From Bryobacterales bacterium (GTDB taxonomy: Bacteria > Acidobacteriota > Terriglobia > Bryobacterales > Bryobacteraceae): 37,961 nucleotides of DNA. The notes beneath the pieces are model-generated. The model had not been told where the DNA came from. It made no database searches and worked only from the letters and a program-made list of their open reading frames with translations. The first letter of the stretch is position 1, and the number at the start of each line of letters is the position of its first letter. The stretch covers positions 1-37,961 of the forward strand of contig DAIDIH010000020.1 in assembly GCA_027459465.1 (NCBI GenBank), written 5' to 3'. The position numbers and the translations under genes were made by a program. Below are positions 9,582 through 17,328 of this stretch, piece by piece.

Positions 9582-10043
9582 ATGACCGGAAACGCAACGG
9601 CCATGGCGCAGGCGACGCCGCGGATCGACCCTAAAGTAGCGGTCTTCAAGCTGGTGGTGAAGCCATCGAAGATTCACCGCTGGGGTGTGTTCGCCGGCGA
9701 GGACATTCCGGGGCGGCGAAAAGTGATTGAGTACACGGGCGAGCGCGTCTCGCGGCGCGAGACCAAGAAGCGCTGCGAACGGCCGCTGAATTATATCTTC
9801 ACGCTGGACTCCTACTGGGCGCTGGACGGCTCAGTAGGAGGCAGCGGGGCCGAATTCATCAACCACTCGTGCGAGCCGAACATCGAGGCGCGCATTGTCA
9901 AGGGGCACATTCTGTACTTCAGCCTGCGCGAGATCCGCAAAGGGGAAGAACTCACCGTCGATTACCATTTCGACAAGAAGGTGGAGAAGGTGCCCTGCTC
10001 GTGCGGCGCCCGGCGCTGCCGCGGAACGATTAATCTAACTTAG
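9582..10043 (+). CDS. SET-domain protein lysine methyltransferase with post-SET zinc site
   Basis: A 153-aa stand-alone SET domain, predicted to transfer methyl groups from S-adenosylmethionine to lysine in a protein. Visible motifs: RWGVFA (33-38, the SAM-binding G-X-G-like strand), NHSCEPN (94-100, pseudoknot and SAM site), GEELTVDYHF (121-130, catalytic Y128). A post-SET CSCGARRCRG follows (C139, C141, C146), which with C97 could form the zinc cluster that completes the lysine channel in eukaryotic enzymes. There is no pre-SET and no targeting peptide, so it is presumably cytosolic; the substrate is unknown. ATG at 9603 is an alternative start with no better ribosome site. The coding end lies 63 bases before the uronate cassette. 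Confidence 0.85.
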   Translation: MTGNATAMAQATPRIDPKVAVFKLVVKPSKIHRWGVFAGEDIPGRRKVIEYTGERVSRRETKKRCERPLNYIFTLDSYWALDGSVGGSGAEFINHSCEPNIEARIVKGHILYFSLREIRKGEELTVDYHFDKKVEKVPCSCGARRCRGTINLT

Positions 10044-10106
10044 AGCAAGCTCCGTGCCGGCCGGGTTGCGGGTTCCGATTCCCGGCGGCGGAAAGGAACC
10101 CGAGCC

Positions 10107-11396
10107 ATGTTGAGCCATCCACCTACCCCCGTGGCGCCGGGCGGAGGCCACGCGCTGACCGTCGGCGAAATTCCGCGAGCGATCGGCGCCGTTCTCGACG
10201 CGACGAAGTTTGTCGACATGCACACGCATTTGTTCGAGCCGTCGCTGGGCGCGCTGGGGCTGTGGGGCATTGATGAGCTGCTGACATATCACTATCTGGA
10301 AGCCGAGCTGTTCCGGTCGAGCCCCGTTTCACCAGGTGCGTACTTTGCCATGAACAAGCGGGAGCAGGCGGATCTGATCTGGCGGACGCTGTTTGTGGAG
10401 AATACGCCGGTATCGGAGGCCACGCGCGGCGTGGTGGCGGTGCTCGAAGCGTTCGGCCTACCGGTGCGCGCCGCGGCGCTCGATGAGGCGAGAGCGTTTT
10501 TCGGCTCTCGGAGCCTGGACGCACACATCGACGATGTGTTCCGTCTGGCCGGGATCGACCGGGCGGTGATGACGAACGATCCGCTCGACCCGGCCGAGAG
10601 CTCGCTGTGGGAACGGGGCGCGGGCGGCGATCCGCGATTTCAGGCGGTGCTGCGGCTGGACCGCGTGCTGAACAAATGGCCGTCGCATTGGGGCGAACTG
10701 GTTTCGCGCGGGTACAAGGTGGAAGAGGACCTGGGCGGCGGGACGGCGGAGGAGGTGCGGCGGTTTCTCGATGACTGGACCGCGCGGATGAAGCCGGTTT
10801 ACATGGCCGTTTCCCTGCCCCACACGTTCGCGTTTCCCGAGGACAGCGTGCGCGGGCGGCTGCTGCGCGAGGCGGTGCTGCCGGCGTGCCGGGAGGCCGG
10901 GATTCCGCTTTCGCTGATGATTGGCGTGCGCTATCAGGTGAACCCGGCAATTCGCCTGGCGGGAGACGCGGTGGGCGCGGCGGACCTGGGCGCGGTGGAA
11001 CGGCTGTGCCACGATTTACCGTCGAACCGCTTCCTGTGCTCCGTACTGAGCCGCGAGAACCAGCACGAGCTTTGCGTTTACGCGCGGAAGTTTTCGAACC
11101 TGATGCCGTTCGGCTGCTGGTGGTTCCTGAACAATCCGTCGATCGTGGAGGAGATGACCGCCGAGCGGGTGGAGATGCTGGGAGCGAGTTTCATTCCGCA
11201 GCACTCGGACGCGCGCGTGCTCGAGCAGGTGATTTACAAGTGGCGCAACACACGCCGCACGCTGAAACCGGTGTTAGCGCGGTCCTACACGGCGCTGGCC
11301 GAAGACGGATGGCCGCTTACCCGCGAGGACATCGAAGCCGATGTCACGCGAATGTTCCGGACGAACTTCGAACGCTTCAGCGGACCGCAGGCGTGA
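10107..11396 (+). CDS. uxaC: Uronate (glucuronate) isomerase family protein
   Basis: Member of the amidohydrolase-superfamily uronate isomerases, which interconvert glucuronate/fructuronate or galacturonate/tagaturonate. The metal-binding HTH motif is at 39-41 (FVDMHTHLFEPSLG), followed by GLWGIDELLTYHYL, a hallmark of UxaC. Near the C-terminus, CWWFLNNPSIVEEMTAERVEMLG and PQHSDAR..YKWRNTRR match the conserved WWF and TDSRS/HEYFRR regions. At 429 aa it is shorter than classical UxaC (about 470), and several loops differ, so a related reaction is possible. An AAAGGA ribosome site precedes ATG at 10107. Its stop overlaps the transporter start by 4 bases (GTGA), so isomerase and transporter are translationally coupled. 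Confidence 0.75.
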   Translation: MLSHPPTPVAPGGGHALTVGEIPRAIGAVLDATKFVDMHTHLFEPSLGALGLWGIDELLTYHYLEAELFRSSPVSPGAYFAMNKREQADLIWRTLFVENTPVSEATRGVVAVLEAFGLPVRAAALDEARAFFGSRSLDAHIDDVFRLAGIDRAVMTNDPLDPAESSLWERGAGGDPRFQAVLRLDRVLNKWPSHWGELVSRGYKVEEDLGGGTAEEVRRFLDDWTARMKPVYMAVSLPHTFAFPEDSVRGRLLREAVLPACREAGIPLSLMIGVRYQVNPAIRLAGDAVGAADLGAVERLCHDLPSNRFLCSVLSRENQHELCVYARKFSNLMPFGCWWFLNNPSIVEEMTAERVEMLGASFIPQHSDARVLEQVIYKWRNTRRTLKPVLARSYTALAEDGWPLTREDIEADVTRMFRTNFERFSGPQA

Positions 11397-12640
11397 ACGC
11401 GAAAGCCGCCGCCCGCCGGCGCTGGTTTCTCTGCGGCCTGTTGTTCTTCGCCACGACGGTGAACTACATGGACCGCCAGGTGCTGGGTCTGCTGAAGCCG
11501 GTGATTGGAGCGGAACTGCACTGGACGGAAGCCGACTACGGTTGGATTGTCTTCTGCTTTCAGCTTGCTTACGCGCTGATGATGCCGGTGGCGGGCCGCG
11601 TGGTGGACTGGCTGGGCACGCGGACCGGCTACGCGCTGGCGGTGGCGGTGTGGAGCGCGGCGGCGATGTCTCACGCGCTGGCGCGGTCGACGGTTCAGTT
11701 TGCGGCGGCGCGGTTCGGGCTGGGGCTTGGCGAATCGGGAAATTTCCCTTCGGCGGTGAAGGCGGTGGCGGACTGGTTTCCGCCGAAGGACCGCGCGCTC
11801 GCCACGGGCGTGTTCAATAGCGGGTCGAACCTCGGGGCGATCCTTGCGCCGCTCACGGTGCCGATGCTGGCGGCGCATTTCGGCTGGCGGGCCGGGTTTT
11901 TGGGCACGGGTGCTCTGGAGGTGATCTGGCTGGTCATGTGGCTGTCGTGGTATCGGCATCCGCGCGCGGAAGAACGGCCGTGGGTAGATGCGAAAGCGGC
12001 GGAGGCTCCGGCGCCAAGCTATGCCAAGGTGATCACGACGCGGCCGGCGTGGGCTTTCCTGCTGGGGAAGTTCCTGACCGATCCGGTGTGGTGGTTTTAC
12101 CTGTTCTGGCTGCCGGCGTTTCTGAGCGCGCGCTACGGGCTGCAACTTACTTCGCTCGGGCCGCCGCTGGTGGCGGTTTATCTGGCAGCCGATGCCGGGT
12201 CGGTGTTGGGCGGATGGCTTCCGGCGCGGCTGATGGCGCGAGGCTGGAAGCTGAACCGGGCGCGCAAGACCGCGCTGTTCGTTTGCGCGTGCGCGACGCT
12301 GCCCGTGACGGGCGTGATGGCGGCGGGACCGAGGATGTGGCTGAGCGTGGCGTTGATCGCGCTGGCCGCGGCCGGGCATCAGGGGTGGTCGGCGAATTTG
12401 TATACGCTGGTTTCCGACACTTCGCCGGCGCGTGCGGTGGGTTCGATCGTGGGGCTGGGCGGATTGGGAGGCGCGGTGGGCGGGATGCTGGCCGCACCGG
12501 CGATCGGGGCGTGGCTCGATTTTTCCCACCGCTTTTACGGGCCGTTGTTTGTGATTGCGGGATCGGCGTATCTGATCGCGCTGGCGGTCATTCAGTCGCT
12601 CGTACCTAAGTTGCCGGATCAAGTTAGATTTGAGGGATGA
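11393..12640 (+). CDS. MFS transporter, hexuronate/anion:cation symporter type
   Basis: A 415-aa polytopic membrane protein of the major facilitator superfamily. The N-terminus NYMDRQVLGLLKPVIGAEL (D27-R28) is the signature of the anion:cation symporter branch that includes ExuT and galactonate carriers. Repeated hydrophobic segments fit 12 helices, with loop motifs RVVDWLGTRTGY and GLGESGNFPSAVKAVADWFPPKDRA typical of that branch. GTG at 11393 is the start, overlapping the isomerase stop; the frame is open far upstream in the isomerase gene but that part is not transporter-like. Position directly after a uronate isomerase suggests import of a hexuronate. It overlaps the next gene by 4 bases (ATGA). 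Confidence 0.88.
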   Translation: MNAKAAARRRWFLCGLLFFATTVNYMDRQVLGLLKPVIGAELHWTEADYGWIVFCFQLAYALMMPVAGRVVDWLGTRTGYALAVAVWSAAAMSHALARSTVQFAAARFGLGLGESGNFPSAVKAVADWFPPKDRALATGVFNSGSNLGAILAPLTVPMLAAHFGWRAGFLGTGALEVIWLVMWLSWYRHPRAEERPWVDAKAAEAPAPSYAKVITTRPAWAFLLGKFLTDPVWWFYLFWLPAFLSARYGLQLTSLGPPLVAVYLAADAGSVLGGWLPARLMARGWKLNRARKTALFVCACATLPVTGVMAAGPRMWLSVALIALAAAGHQGWSANLYTLVSDTSPARAVGSIVGLGGLGGAVGGMLAAPAIGAWLDFSHRFYGPLFVIAGSAYLIALAVIQSLVPKLPDQVRFEG

Positions 12641-13968
12641 GACTCGCCCTTGCCGCCGTAAGTGCCTGCCTGCTCGTTTCGTCCGGGCGCGGGCAGAACC
12701 TGGAATCGGTCGTCCGGCCGCAGATTTCCGGGCTGGTGGCCACTTACGAAGACTTGCATCGCCATCCGGAGCTATCGCGCCACGAGGAAAAGACGTCGGC
12801 GTTTCTGGCGGGCGAACTGCGCCGTGCCGGTTACGAGGTGACGGAACACGTTGGCAAGTACGCGGATGGCAGCGCCGCTTACGGCATCGTCGCGGTGATG
12901 CACAACGGCAGCGGACCGACGCTGCTGATTCGCACCGACATGGACGCGCTGCCGGTTACCGAGAAGACCGGGTTGCCGTACGCCAGCGCGGCGCGCGCGA
13001 TGGGGGAGCACGGGCAGGAAGTTGGCGTGATGCACGCCTGCGGCCACGATATTCACATGACCGTGATGCTGGGGGTGGCGCGGTCGCTCTCGCAGTTGAA
13101 AAACGATTGGCACGGCACGCTGCTGCTCATTGGGCAACCGGCGGAAGAGCGGGTTGAGGGCGCCCGGGCGATGCTTGCGGATCATCTCTACGAGCGTTTT
13201 GGGCGGCCGAACTACGCCATTGCGCTGCACGACGATTCCAACTTAGCGGCCGGCACGGTGGGTGTTGTTTCCGGGCCGTTGCTCGCCAGTTCCACGTCGG
13301 TTGACGTGTGGATTCGCGGGGTCGGCGGGCATGGAGCATACCCCAACGCGACGAAGGATCCGATCGTCGCCGCCGCGCAGTACATTCTCGCGATCCAGAC
13401 CATCGTCAGCCGGCAGAATTCGCCGCTCGATCCGGCGGTCGTAACCGTGGGAGACGTTCACGGTGGCTCGAAGCGAAACGTTATTCCGGACGAAGTGAAA
13501 CTTGAACTTACGGTCCGCACTTATAGCGAACAGGTGAGAGGGAATATCTTGTCGGACCTTTCGCGCACGGCGCGGGGCATTGCGCTCGCCGGCGGGATTC
13601 CGGAAGACCGCTCGCCGATCGTGAAGGTGATCGAGTCGGAGAACGTTCCGGCGACTTACAACGACCCGGGCCTGACCGCGCGGCTGCGTCCGGTATTGGC
13701 GCAGTGGATCGGGAAAGAGAATGTGCTGAGCCCGCGTCCGGGCATGGGCAGCGAGGACTTCGGGCTGTTCGGGCTGGACAACCACGAGATTCCGATTTTC
13801 ATGCTGCGGCTTGGCGCGGTGGCGCCGGAGAAGATCGCCGAGAGCCGGCGCACGGGACAGCCGCTGCCGTCGCTTCACTCTTCTCTATTCGCTCCGCTGC
13901 CTGAGCCGACGATCCATACGGGCGTGCTTGCGATGACGGCCGCGGCGTTGAATTTACTCAAGCCGTAA
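12637..13968 (+). CDS. Secreted M20D-family amidohydrolase
   Basis: Di-metal amidohydrolase of the hippurate hydrolase / aminoacylase / AbgB group, which cleaves N-acyl amino acids or related amides. The 443-aa product begins with a signal peptide (MRLALAAVSACLLVSSGRGQ), so it should act in the periplasm or outside, unlike most M20D enzymes. Metal ligands are visible as HACGHDIH (C135, H137), PAEE (E170-E171) and H198; RTDMDALPVTE is also typical. ATG overlaps the transporter stop (ATGA). Coupling to uronate import could mean it releases a uronate or amino acid from a conjugate, but that is inference. The next gene is convergent, with 34 bases between stops. Confidence 0.85.
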   Translation: MRLALAAVSACLLVSSGRGQNLESVVRPQISGLVATYEDLHRHPELSRHEEKTSAFLAGELRRAGYEVTEHVGKYADGSAAYGIVAVMHNGSGPTLLIRTDMDALPVTEKTGLPYASAARAMGEHGQEVGVMHACGHDIHMTVMLGVARSLSQLKNDWHGTLLLIGQPAEERVEGARAMLADHLYERFGRPNYAIALHDDSNLAAGTVGVVSGPLLASSTSVDVWIRGVGGHGAYPNATKDPIVAAAQYILAIQTIVSRQNSPLDPAVVTVGDVHGGSKRNVIPDEVKLELTVRTYSEQVRGNILSDLSRTARGIALAGGIPEDRSPIVKVIESENVPATYNDPGLTARLRPVLAQWIGKENVLSPRPGMGSEDFGLFGLDNHEIPIFMLRLGAVAPEKIAESRRTGQPLPSLHSSLFAPLPEPTIHTGVLAMTAAALNLLKP

Positions 13969-13980
13969 GGGCGGGGGCTG

Positions 13981-14001
13981 GAACCGTGAAAAAAGAACCG
14001 T
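13981..14001 (+). repeat. Short direct repeat GAACCGT x2
   Basis: GAACCGT occurs at 13981-13987 and 13995-14001 in the 34-base gap between two convergent stops, separated by GAAAAAA. No hairpin can form from it; no function is visible. Confidence 0.3.
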
Positions 14002-14002
14002 C

Positions 14003-14938
14003 CTAGTTGCGCGACTCCTGAACTTTCGGAGTCGCCAGGTAGCCGGCGATGGTGTTTTTGCCGACGGAGTTCACGACCAGTTCATAGGGCTGGCGGGCCT
14101 TGGAGACGTAGAACTGGAGGGGCTCGTTGATGGTGCGGTCCTTCTTTTCGACCTTTTTGTCGTCGGCGGTCAGCTCGATGGTGAAGCGGTTGTGCTTGGG
14201 GTCGGCTTTCTTCAACTGCACCAGCACGTCGCCCACTTTCGTCGGGGCTTTCTGCTTCTGGATGTGGAATTCGAAGTAGTTCCGTTCTCCGAGGGCCTTG
14301 AGCGCCGCCAGTTCCTTGCCGTTGGTGGCGATCAAGCCGCTCTGGACGTTGAGATCGCCGTTGGTGCGCTTGAGCTCGGCGATCGTCTTTTCAAGCTGCG
14401 ACTTGGTGGAGGCGACGTCGGTCTTCACACCCGAGACCTCCGTGTTTACGGCGCTGAACTGCGTGGTCGTAGACTGCTTTACTTCGGAGATCTGCGAGTT
14501 GAGGAGTTGCTGCTGCTGGGCCTGGGCGGCTTCGAGGTTTTTGCGGGTCTCCTCGATGCTCTTCATCGCGTCCTGCTTGGCCTGGCCGACGGCCTGTGCG
14601 GCCTGCCTTCGTTGTTCGTCGAGCCGCCGTTGCAGTTCGTCCACGGTGCGCCGGTTGGTCTGGTAGGTGACCGAGGATGCCTCGCGGACCTTGGCGATTT
14701 CTTCAATCAGCGCGTCGCGCGTTTTCGACATTTCGCTGCGCGTGTGATCGATCTGCAAGTAGAGGAACACGTTCACAGCGGCGAGGACGGCGAGCCCGAT
14801 CCCCATCAGCAACAGCGGCAGCTTGGATGGGGCCGGTTGCGCATAATAAGGGGGCGCCTGGGGATAAGAGGGCGCCGGAGGTGGCGGAGGGGGTGTTTCG
14901 GGCGGTAACGGAGATGACCCACTTCCTAGAATCGACAT
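14003..14938 (-). CDS. Membrane-anchored coiled-coil protein with proline-rich N-terminus
   Basis: Not recognised as a named family. The 311-aa product has a Pro/Tyr-rich cytoplasmic-looking N-terminus (PPETPPPPPPAPSYPQAPP, about 11-29), one transmembrane helix (KLPLLLMGIGLAVLAAVNVF, about 40-59), and a long Gln/Glu/Lys-rich coiled coil (about 65-220). It ends in a compact beta-rich domain (ERNYFEFHIQKQKAP to the end) that resembles nothing I can name. The start is ATG at 14938, preceded by AAAAGGAG at 8 bases; an upstream in-frame start at 14992 would add 18 unsupported residues. Layout suggests an envelope-spanning structural or scaffold protein. Its leader contains a perfect hairpin. It is convergent with the M20 gene and downstream of the fucosidase gene on the same strand. 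Confidence 0.75.
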   Translation of the reverse strand: MSILGSGSSPLPPETPPPPPPAPSYPQAPPYYAQPAPSKLPLLLMGIGLAVLAAVNVFLYLQIDHTRSEMSKTRDALIEEIAKVREASSVTYQTNRRTVDELQRRLDEQRRQAAQAVGQAKQDAMKSIEETRKNLEAAQAQQQQLLNSQISEVKQSTTTQFSAVNTEVSGVKTDVASTKSQLEKTIAELKRTNGDLNVQSGLIATNGKELAALKALGERNYFEFHIQKQKAPTKVGDVLVQLKKADPKHNRFTIELTADDKKVEKKDRTINEPLQFYVSKARQPYELVVNSVGKNTIAGYLATPKVQESRN

Positions 14939-14961
14939 AGCAGCGCTCCTTTTGGGGACTC

Positions 14962-14981
14962 GGCGGTAATCGTCTACCGCC
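14962..14981 (-). promoter_or_regulatory. Leader hairpin before the coiled-coil gene
   Basis: GGCGGTA (14962-14968) and TACCGCC (14975-14981) form a perfect 7-base inverted repeat around 6 bases. It lies 23 bases upstream of the ATG, just ahead of the AAAAGGAG ribosome site on the minus strand. It could be an operator or an RNA stem in the leader. Confidence 0.45.
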
Positions 14982-15028
14982 TCAGTAATCATTCAAACAC
15001 ACTTAGCACTTCAATTAAGGGGATGGCG

Positions 15029-15048
15029 GAAACCCGGATCCGGGTTTC
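15029..15048 (-). terminator. Perfect 20-base palindrome over the fucosidase stop codon
   Basis: Arms GAAACCCGGA and TCCGGGTTTC are perfectly self-complementary, and the palindrome covers two bases of the TGA stop (15049-15047). As RNA it would make an 8-base stem with a 4-base loop. No T-run follows on the minus strand, so it may be a mRNA 3' end stabiliser or a rho-dependent signal rather than a classical terminator. Confidence 0.45.
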
Positions 15049-16375
15049 AGAAATCGACGCCGACGCCGCGCCGGGGACGGTTCTCGCGGATGGCCAGTGT
15101 GTTCTGGTCGGGTTCGGAATCGCATTCGGCAACGATGGTGGTGACGGGGCTGTCGGGCGCTACGGCGGGCAGGCCTTCAAACCGCGTGCGGAAAGGCTCC
15201 TGCACGACCCTCACCTTGGCGCCGTTGGCGAGCAGGTGCGCGCTGTTCACTTTCACGGTCAGGCCTCCGACGGCCACCGTTTCACCGGGCCAGAAATGGA
15301 CGTGGATGTAGAGCGTGTTGCCCTTGCGGGTGAAGTTGGCGAAGGCGGAGCTATGCACTTTGCAGGGCTCGGCGGTGTAGATGGCCTCGCCGTTCTTGTG
15401 CAGCCACTTGCCGACCGCGGTGAGCGTTTCGATGGAAGGCTGAGGGATCGAGCCATCGGCCTTCGGGCCGATGTTGAGAAGATAGTTTCCGCCGCCGCGG
15501 GCGCAGGTGATGAGGTTGCGCGCGATCGTCTTGGGCGATTTCCAATCGTCGTCGGCGCGCTGGTAGCCCCAACTGTCGTTCATGGTCATGCAGGCTTCCC
15601 AGGCGTGGTCTTTGGAGGCCTGGATATGCTGCTCGGGGGTGTCGAAGTCCTCGGGGATGCCGGAGCGGTTGTTGATGATGATGCCCGGCTGAAGCTGGCG
15701 GACCATCGCGTTCATCTTTTCGGATTCCCAGCCGGCGGCGTCCAGCGGCCAGTGGACGTCATACCAGAGCACGTCGAGCTTGCCGTAGTTCGAGCAGAGT
15801 TCGTGCACGAGGCCGTGGGTGTAGTCGACGAAGCGGCGGCGGGCGGCCTCGTCGGTGGCGCATTTGGCGCCGTCGGGGTGGTGCCAGTCCATCAGCGAGT
15901 AGTAGAAGCCGACGCGCATTCCTTCGGCGTAGGCCGCTTCGACGAACTCCTGCACGAGGTCGCGGCCGCAGGCCTGTTTCGGGGCGCAGTAGTTGGTGAG
16001 CTTGGTGTTCCACTGGCAGAAGCCTTCATGGTGTTTGGTGGTCATGACCATGTACTTCTGGCCGGCGGCCTTGGCGAGTTTGGCCCAAGCGCGGGCGGAA
16101 TTGGGTTTCGGCGTGAAGCGCTTGGCGAGCTGCTCGTATTCGGCGACGGGGATACCTTCGAGTTCCATAGCCCACTCGTGGCGCGCAAGGACGCTGTAGA
16201 GTCCCCAGTGGATGAACATGCCGAAGCGGGCCTCGTGCCACCACTGCATCCGCGCGGCGCGTGCCTCGGGTGTTTCCTGGCTCTGTGGCGCCGCCGCGGC
16301 GTCGACGGCGATCATCGAAGCGCCCGCCCCCATCATGGCGAGCCAAGACCTACGTGAAATTGCGTTCGTGTCCAT
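15047..16375 (-). CDS. Alpha-L-fucosidase, GH29, Tat-exported
   Basis: Retaining glycosidase that removes terminal alpha-L-fucose from glycans. The 442-aa product opens with a twin-arginine signal (SRRSWLAMMGAGASMIAVDAAAAP, residues 7-30), so it is exported folded. Family motifs follow in order: WWHEARFGMFIHWGLYSV (45-62), KYMVMTTKHHEGFCQW (107-122, H115/H116), FYYSLMDWHHPDG (157-169) and LDVLWYDVHW (200-209). In the last of these D206 sits where the catalytic nucleophile of GH29 enzymes lies. A small C-terminal beta-domain follows. The start ATG at 16375 gives the Tat peptide; an extension to 16471 is open but reads through the control region. A -10 box lies 8 bases upstream. It is divergent from an SDR gene. 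Confidence 0.92.
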   Translation of the reverse strand: MDTNAISRRSWLAMMGAGASMIAVDAAAAPQSQETPEARAARMQWWHEARFGMFIHWGLYSVLARHEWAMELEGIPVAEYEQLAKRFTPKPNSARAWAKLAKAAGQKYMVMTTKHHEGFCQWNTKLTNYCAPKQACGRDLVQEFVEAAYAEGMRVGFYYSLMDWHHPDGAKCATDEAARRRFVDYTHGLVHELCSNYGKLDVLWYDVHWPLDAAGWESEKMNAMVRQLQPGIIINNRSGIPEDFDTPEQHIQASKDHAWEACMTMNDSWGYQRADDDWKSPKTIARNLITCARGGGNYLLNIGPKADGSIPQPSIETLTAVGKWLHKNGEAIYTAEPCKVHSSAFANFTRKGNTLYIHVHFWPGETVAVGGLTVKVNSAHLLANGAKVRVVQEPFRTRFEGLPAVAPDSPVTTIVAECDSEPDQNTLAIRENRPRRGVGVDF

Positions 16376-16383
16376 GGCCGGGC

Positions 16384-16413
16384 ATTCTATCACGGCGGAG
16401 ATAACGTTATCAG
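16384..16413 (-). promoter_or_regulatory. Candidate promoter of the fucosidase gene
   Basis: Minus strand: TAGAAT (16389-16384, 5/6), 18-base spacer, CTGATA (16413-16408, 4/6). The ATG starts 8 bases after the -10, which implies a very short or absent leader; there is no Shine-Dalgarno. Confidence 0.45.
16400..16411. promoter_or_regulatory. GATAAC/GTTATC operator-like palindrome
   Basis: A perfect 12-base palindrome with a central CG, overlapping the proposed -35 of the fucosidase promoter. LacI/GalR-family operators commonly have this CG-centred form, and the position suits repression. No LacI gene is in the window, so the cognate protein is unknown. Confidence 0.45.
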
Positions 16414-16439
16414 GGCCGTTCTTTTTGAGCGGCGGCCCT
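16412..16439. repeat. Inverted repeat in the fucosidase/SDR intergenic region
   Basis: AGGGCCG (16412-16418) pairs perfectly with CGGCCCT (16433-16439) around 14 bases that include CTTTTT. It adjoins the palindrome at 16400-16411. It may be a second protein site; its place upstream of both genes argues against a terminator. Confidence 0.4.
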
Positions 16440-16491
16440 ATTCGCCGCACCCGATCTTGTAATACCTTCATAAGGAAAGGACGCTTGGCAA

Positions 16492-17313
16492 TTGCAATCT
16501 TTCCAGGGCACGGGAGTGCTCGTAACAGGCGCGGGACGCGGCATCGGAAAGCGGCTGGCGCTTGGGTTCGCCGCGCAGGGGGCGCGCGTGGGACTGCTGG
16601 CGCGGAGCAAAGCCGAACTCGATCTCGCGCATCTGGAGATCGAACATGCCGGCGGAGTGAGCCTGCGGATTCGCGCGGATGTCAACGACAGCGAACAGAT
16701 GACCGCCGCGGCCGACCGGATGCGCGTAAGCTTCGGCGGCGTGCAGGTGCTGGTGTGCGCGGCGGCGGTGCAAGGCTCCGTGAGTCAGTTCGTGGACAGC
16801 CCGGCGAAAATTTGGGCCGAGGTAATCCACACGAATCTGATCGGCGTGGCCAATTCGATTCGCGCGGTGCTGCCTTCGATGATCGAGCGGCGCAGCGGCA
16901 AGATTGTGGTGATGAGCGGGGCCGGGGCGGGATCTCCGCGGCCGAATTTTTCCGCCTACGCGGCGTCGAAGGCCGCGGTCGCGCGGCTGGTGGAGACGCT
17001 GGCCGAGGAGGTGCGCGAACAGAATGTGCAGATAAACTGCATGAACCCCGGCGCTTCGTATACGCACATGACGGACGAGATTTTGAAAGCCGGCCCGCGC
17101 GCGGGGGAGCGTGAGATCGAAACTGCGCTCGAGGCCAGGCGCACGGGCGGCGTGCCGGCGGCGCAGCAGATCGAACTGGCGCTGTTTCTGGCCTCGGAGG
17201 AGAGCAACCACATCAGCGGAAGGCTATTGCACGTCACCGACAACTGGAAGCGGCTGAAAGATCACGCGATCGACCAGGATGCGTTTACGCTGCGGCGCAT
17301 TCATCGCGGGTAA
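16492..17313 (+). CDS. Short-chain dehydrogenase/reductase (SDR)
   Basis: NAD(P)-dependent oxidoreductase of the classical SDR family, 273 aa, cytoplasmic. Cofactor motif TGAGRGIG is at 12-19, NAG-type motif is replaced by CAAAV (89-93), the structural Asn is N115, catalytic Ser S142, and the YAASK active-site motif gives Y156 and K160. The missing NAG motif is a modest departure from typical enzymes. The start is TTG at 16492, with AAGGAAAGG 11 bases upstream; no ATG or GTG in frame fits better. It is divergent from the fucosidase gene and followed after 15 bases by the efflux operon, so it may be co-transcribed with that operon. Substrate unknown. Confidence 0.85.
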   Translation: MQSFQGTGVLVTGAGRGIGKRLALGFAAQGARVGLLARSKAELDLAHLEIEHAGGVSLRIRADVNDSEQMTAAADRMRVSFGGVQVLVCAAAVQGSVSQFVDSPAKIWAEVIHTNLIGVANSIRAVLPSMIERRSGKIVVMSGAGAGSPRPNFSAYAASKAAVARLVETLAEEVREQNVQINCMNPGASYTHMTDEILKAGPRAGEREIETALEARRTGGVPAAQQIELALFLASEESNHISGRLLHVTDNWKRLKDHAIDQDAFTLRRIHRG

Positions 17314-17328
17314 CCATGGATCGTGTGA

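Noticed and set aside
10060..10090. T-arm-like sequence CGGG-TTCCGATT-CCCG suggesting a tRNA
   Set aside because: The loop is 8 rather than 7 bases and no acceptor, D or anticodon arms fit around it; it is the spacer before the uronate isomerase gene.
11285..12622. Long antisense open frame (445 codons) over the transporter gene
   Set aside because: Arg/Pro/His/Gln-rich translation with no domain signal; the plus-strand MFS protein is clear.
15023..16357. Long antisense open frame (444 codons) on the plus strand
   Set aside because: It lies entirely over the GH29 gene, whose motifs are intact. Its translation is low-complexity Gly/Val/Ala/Asp-rich, as expected for an antisense frame in GC-rich DNA.
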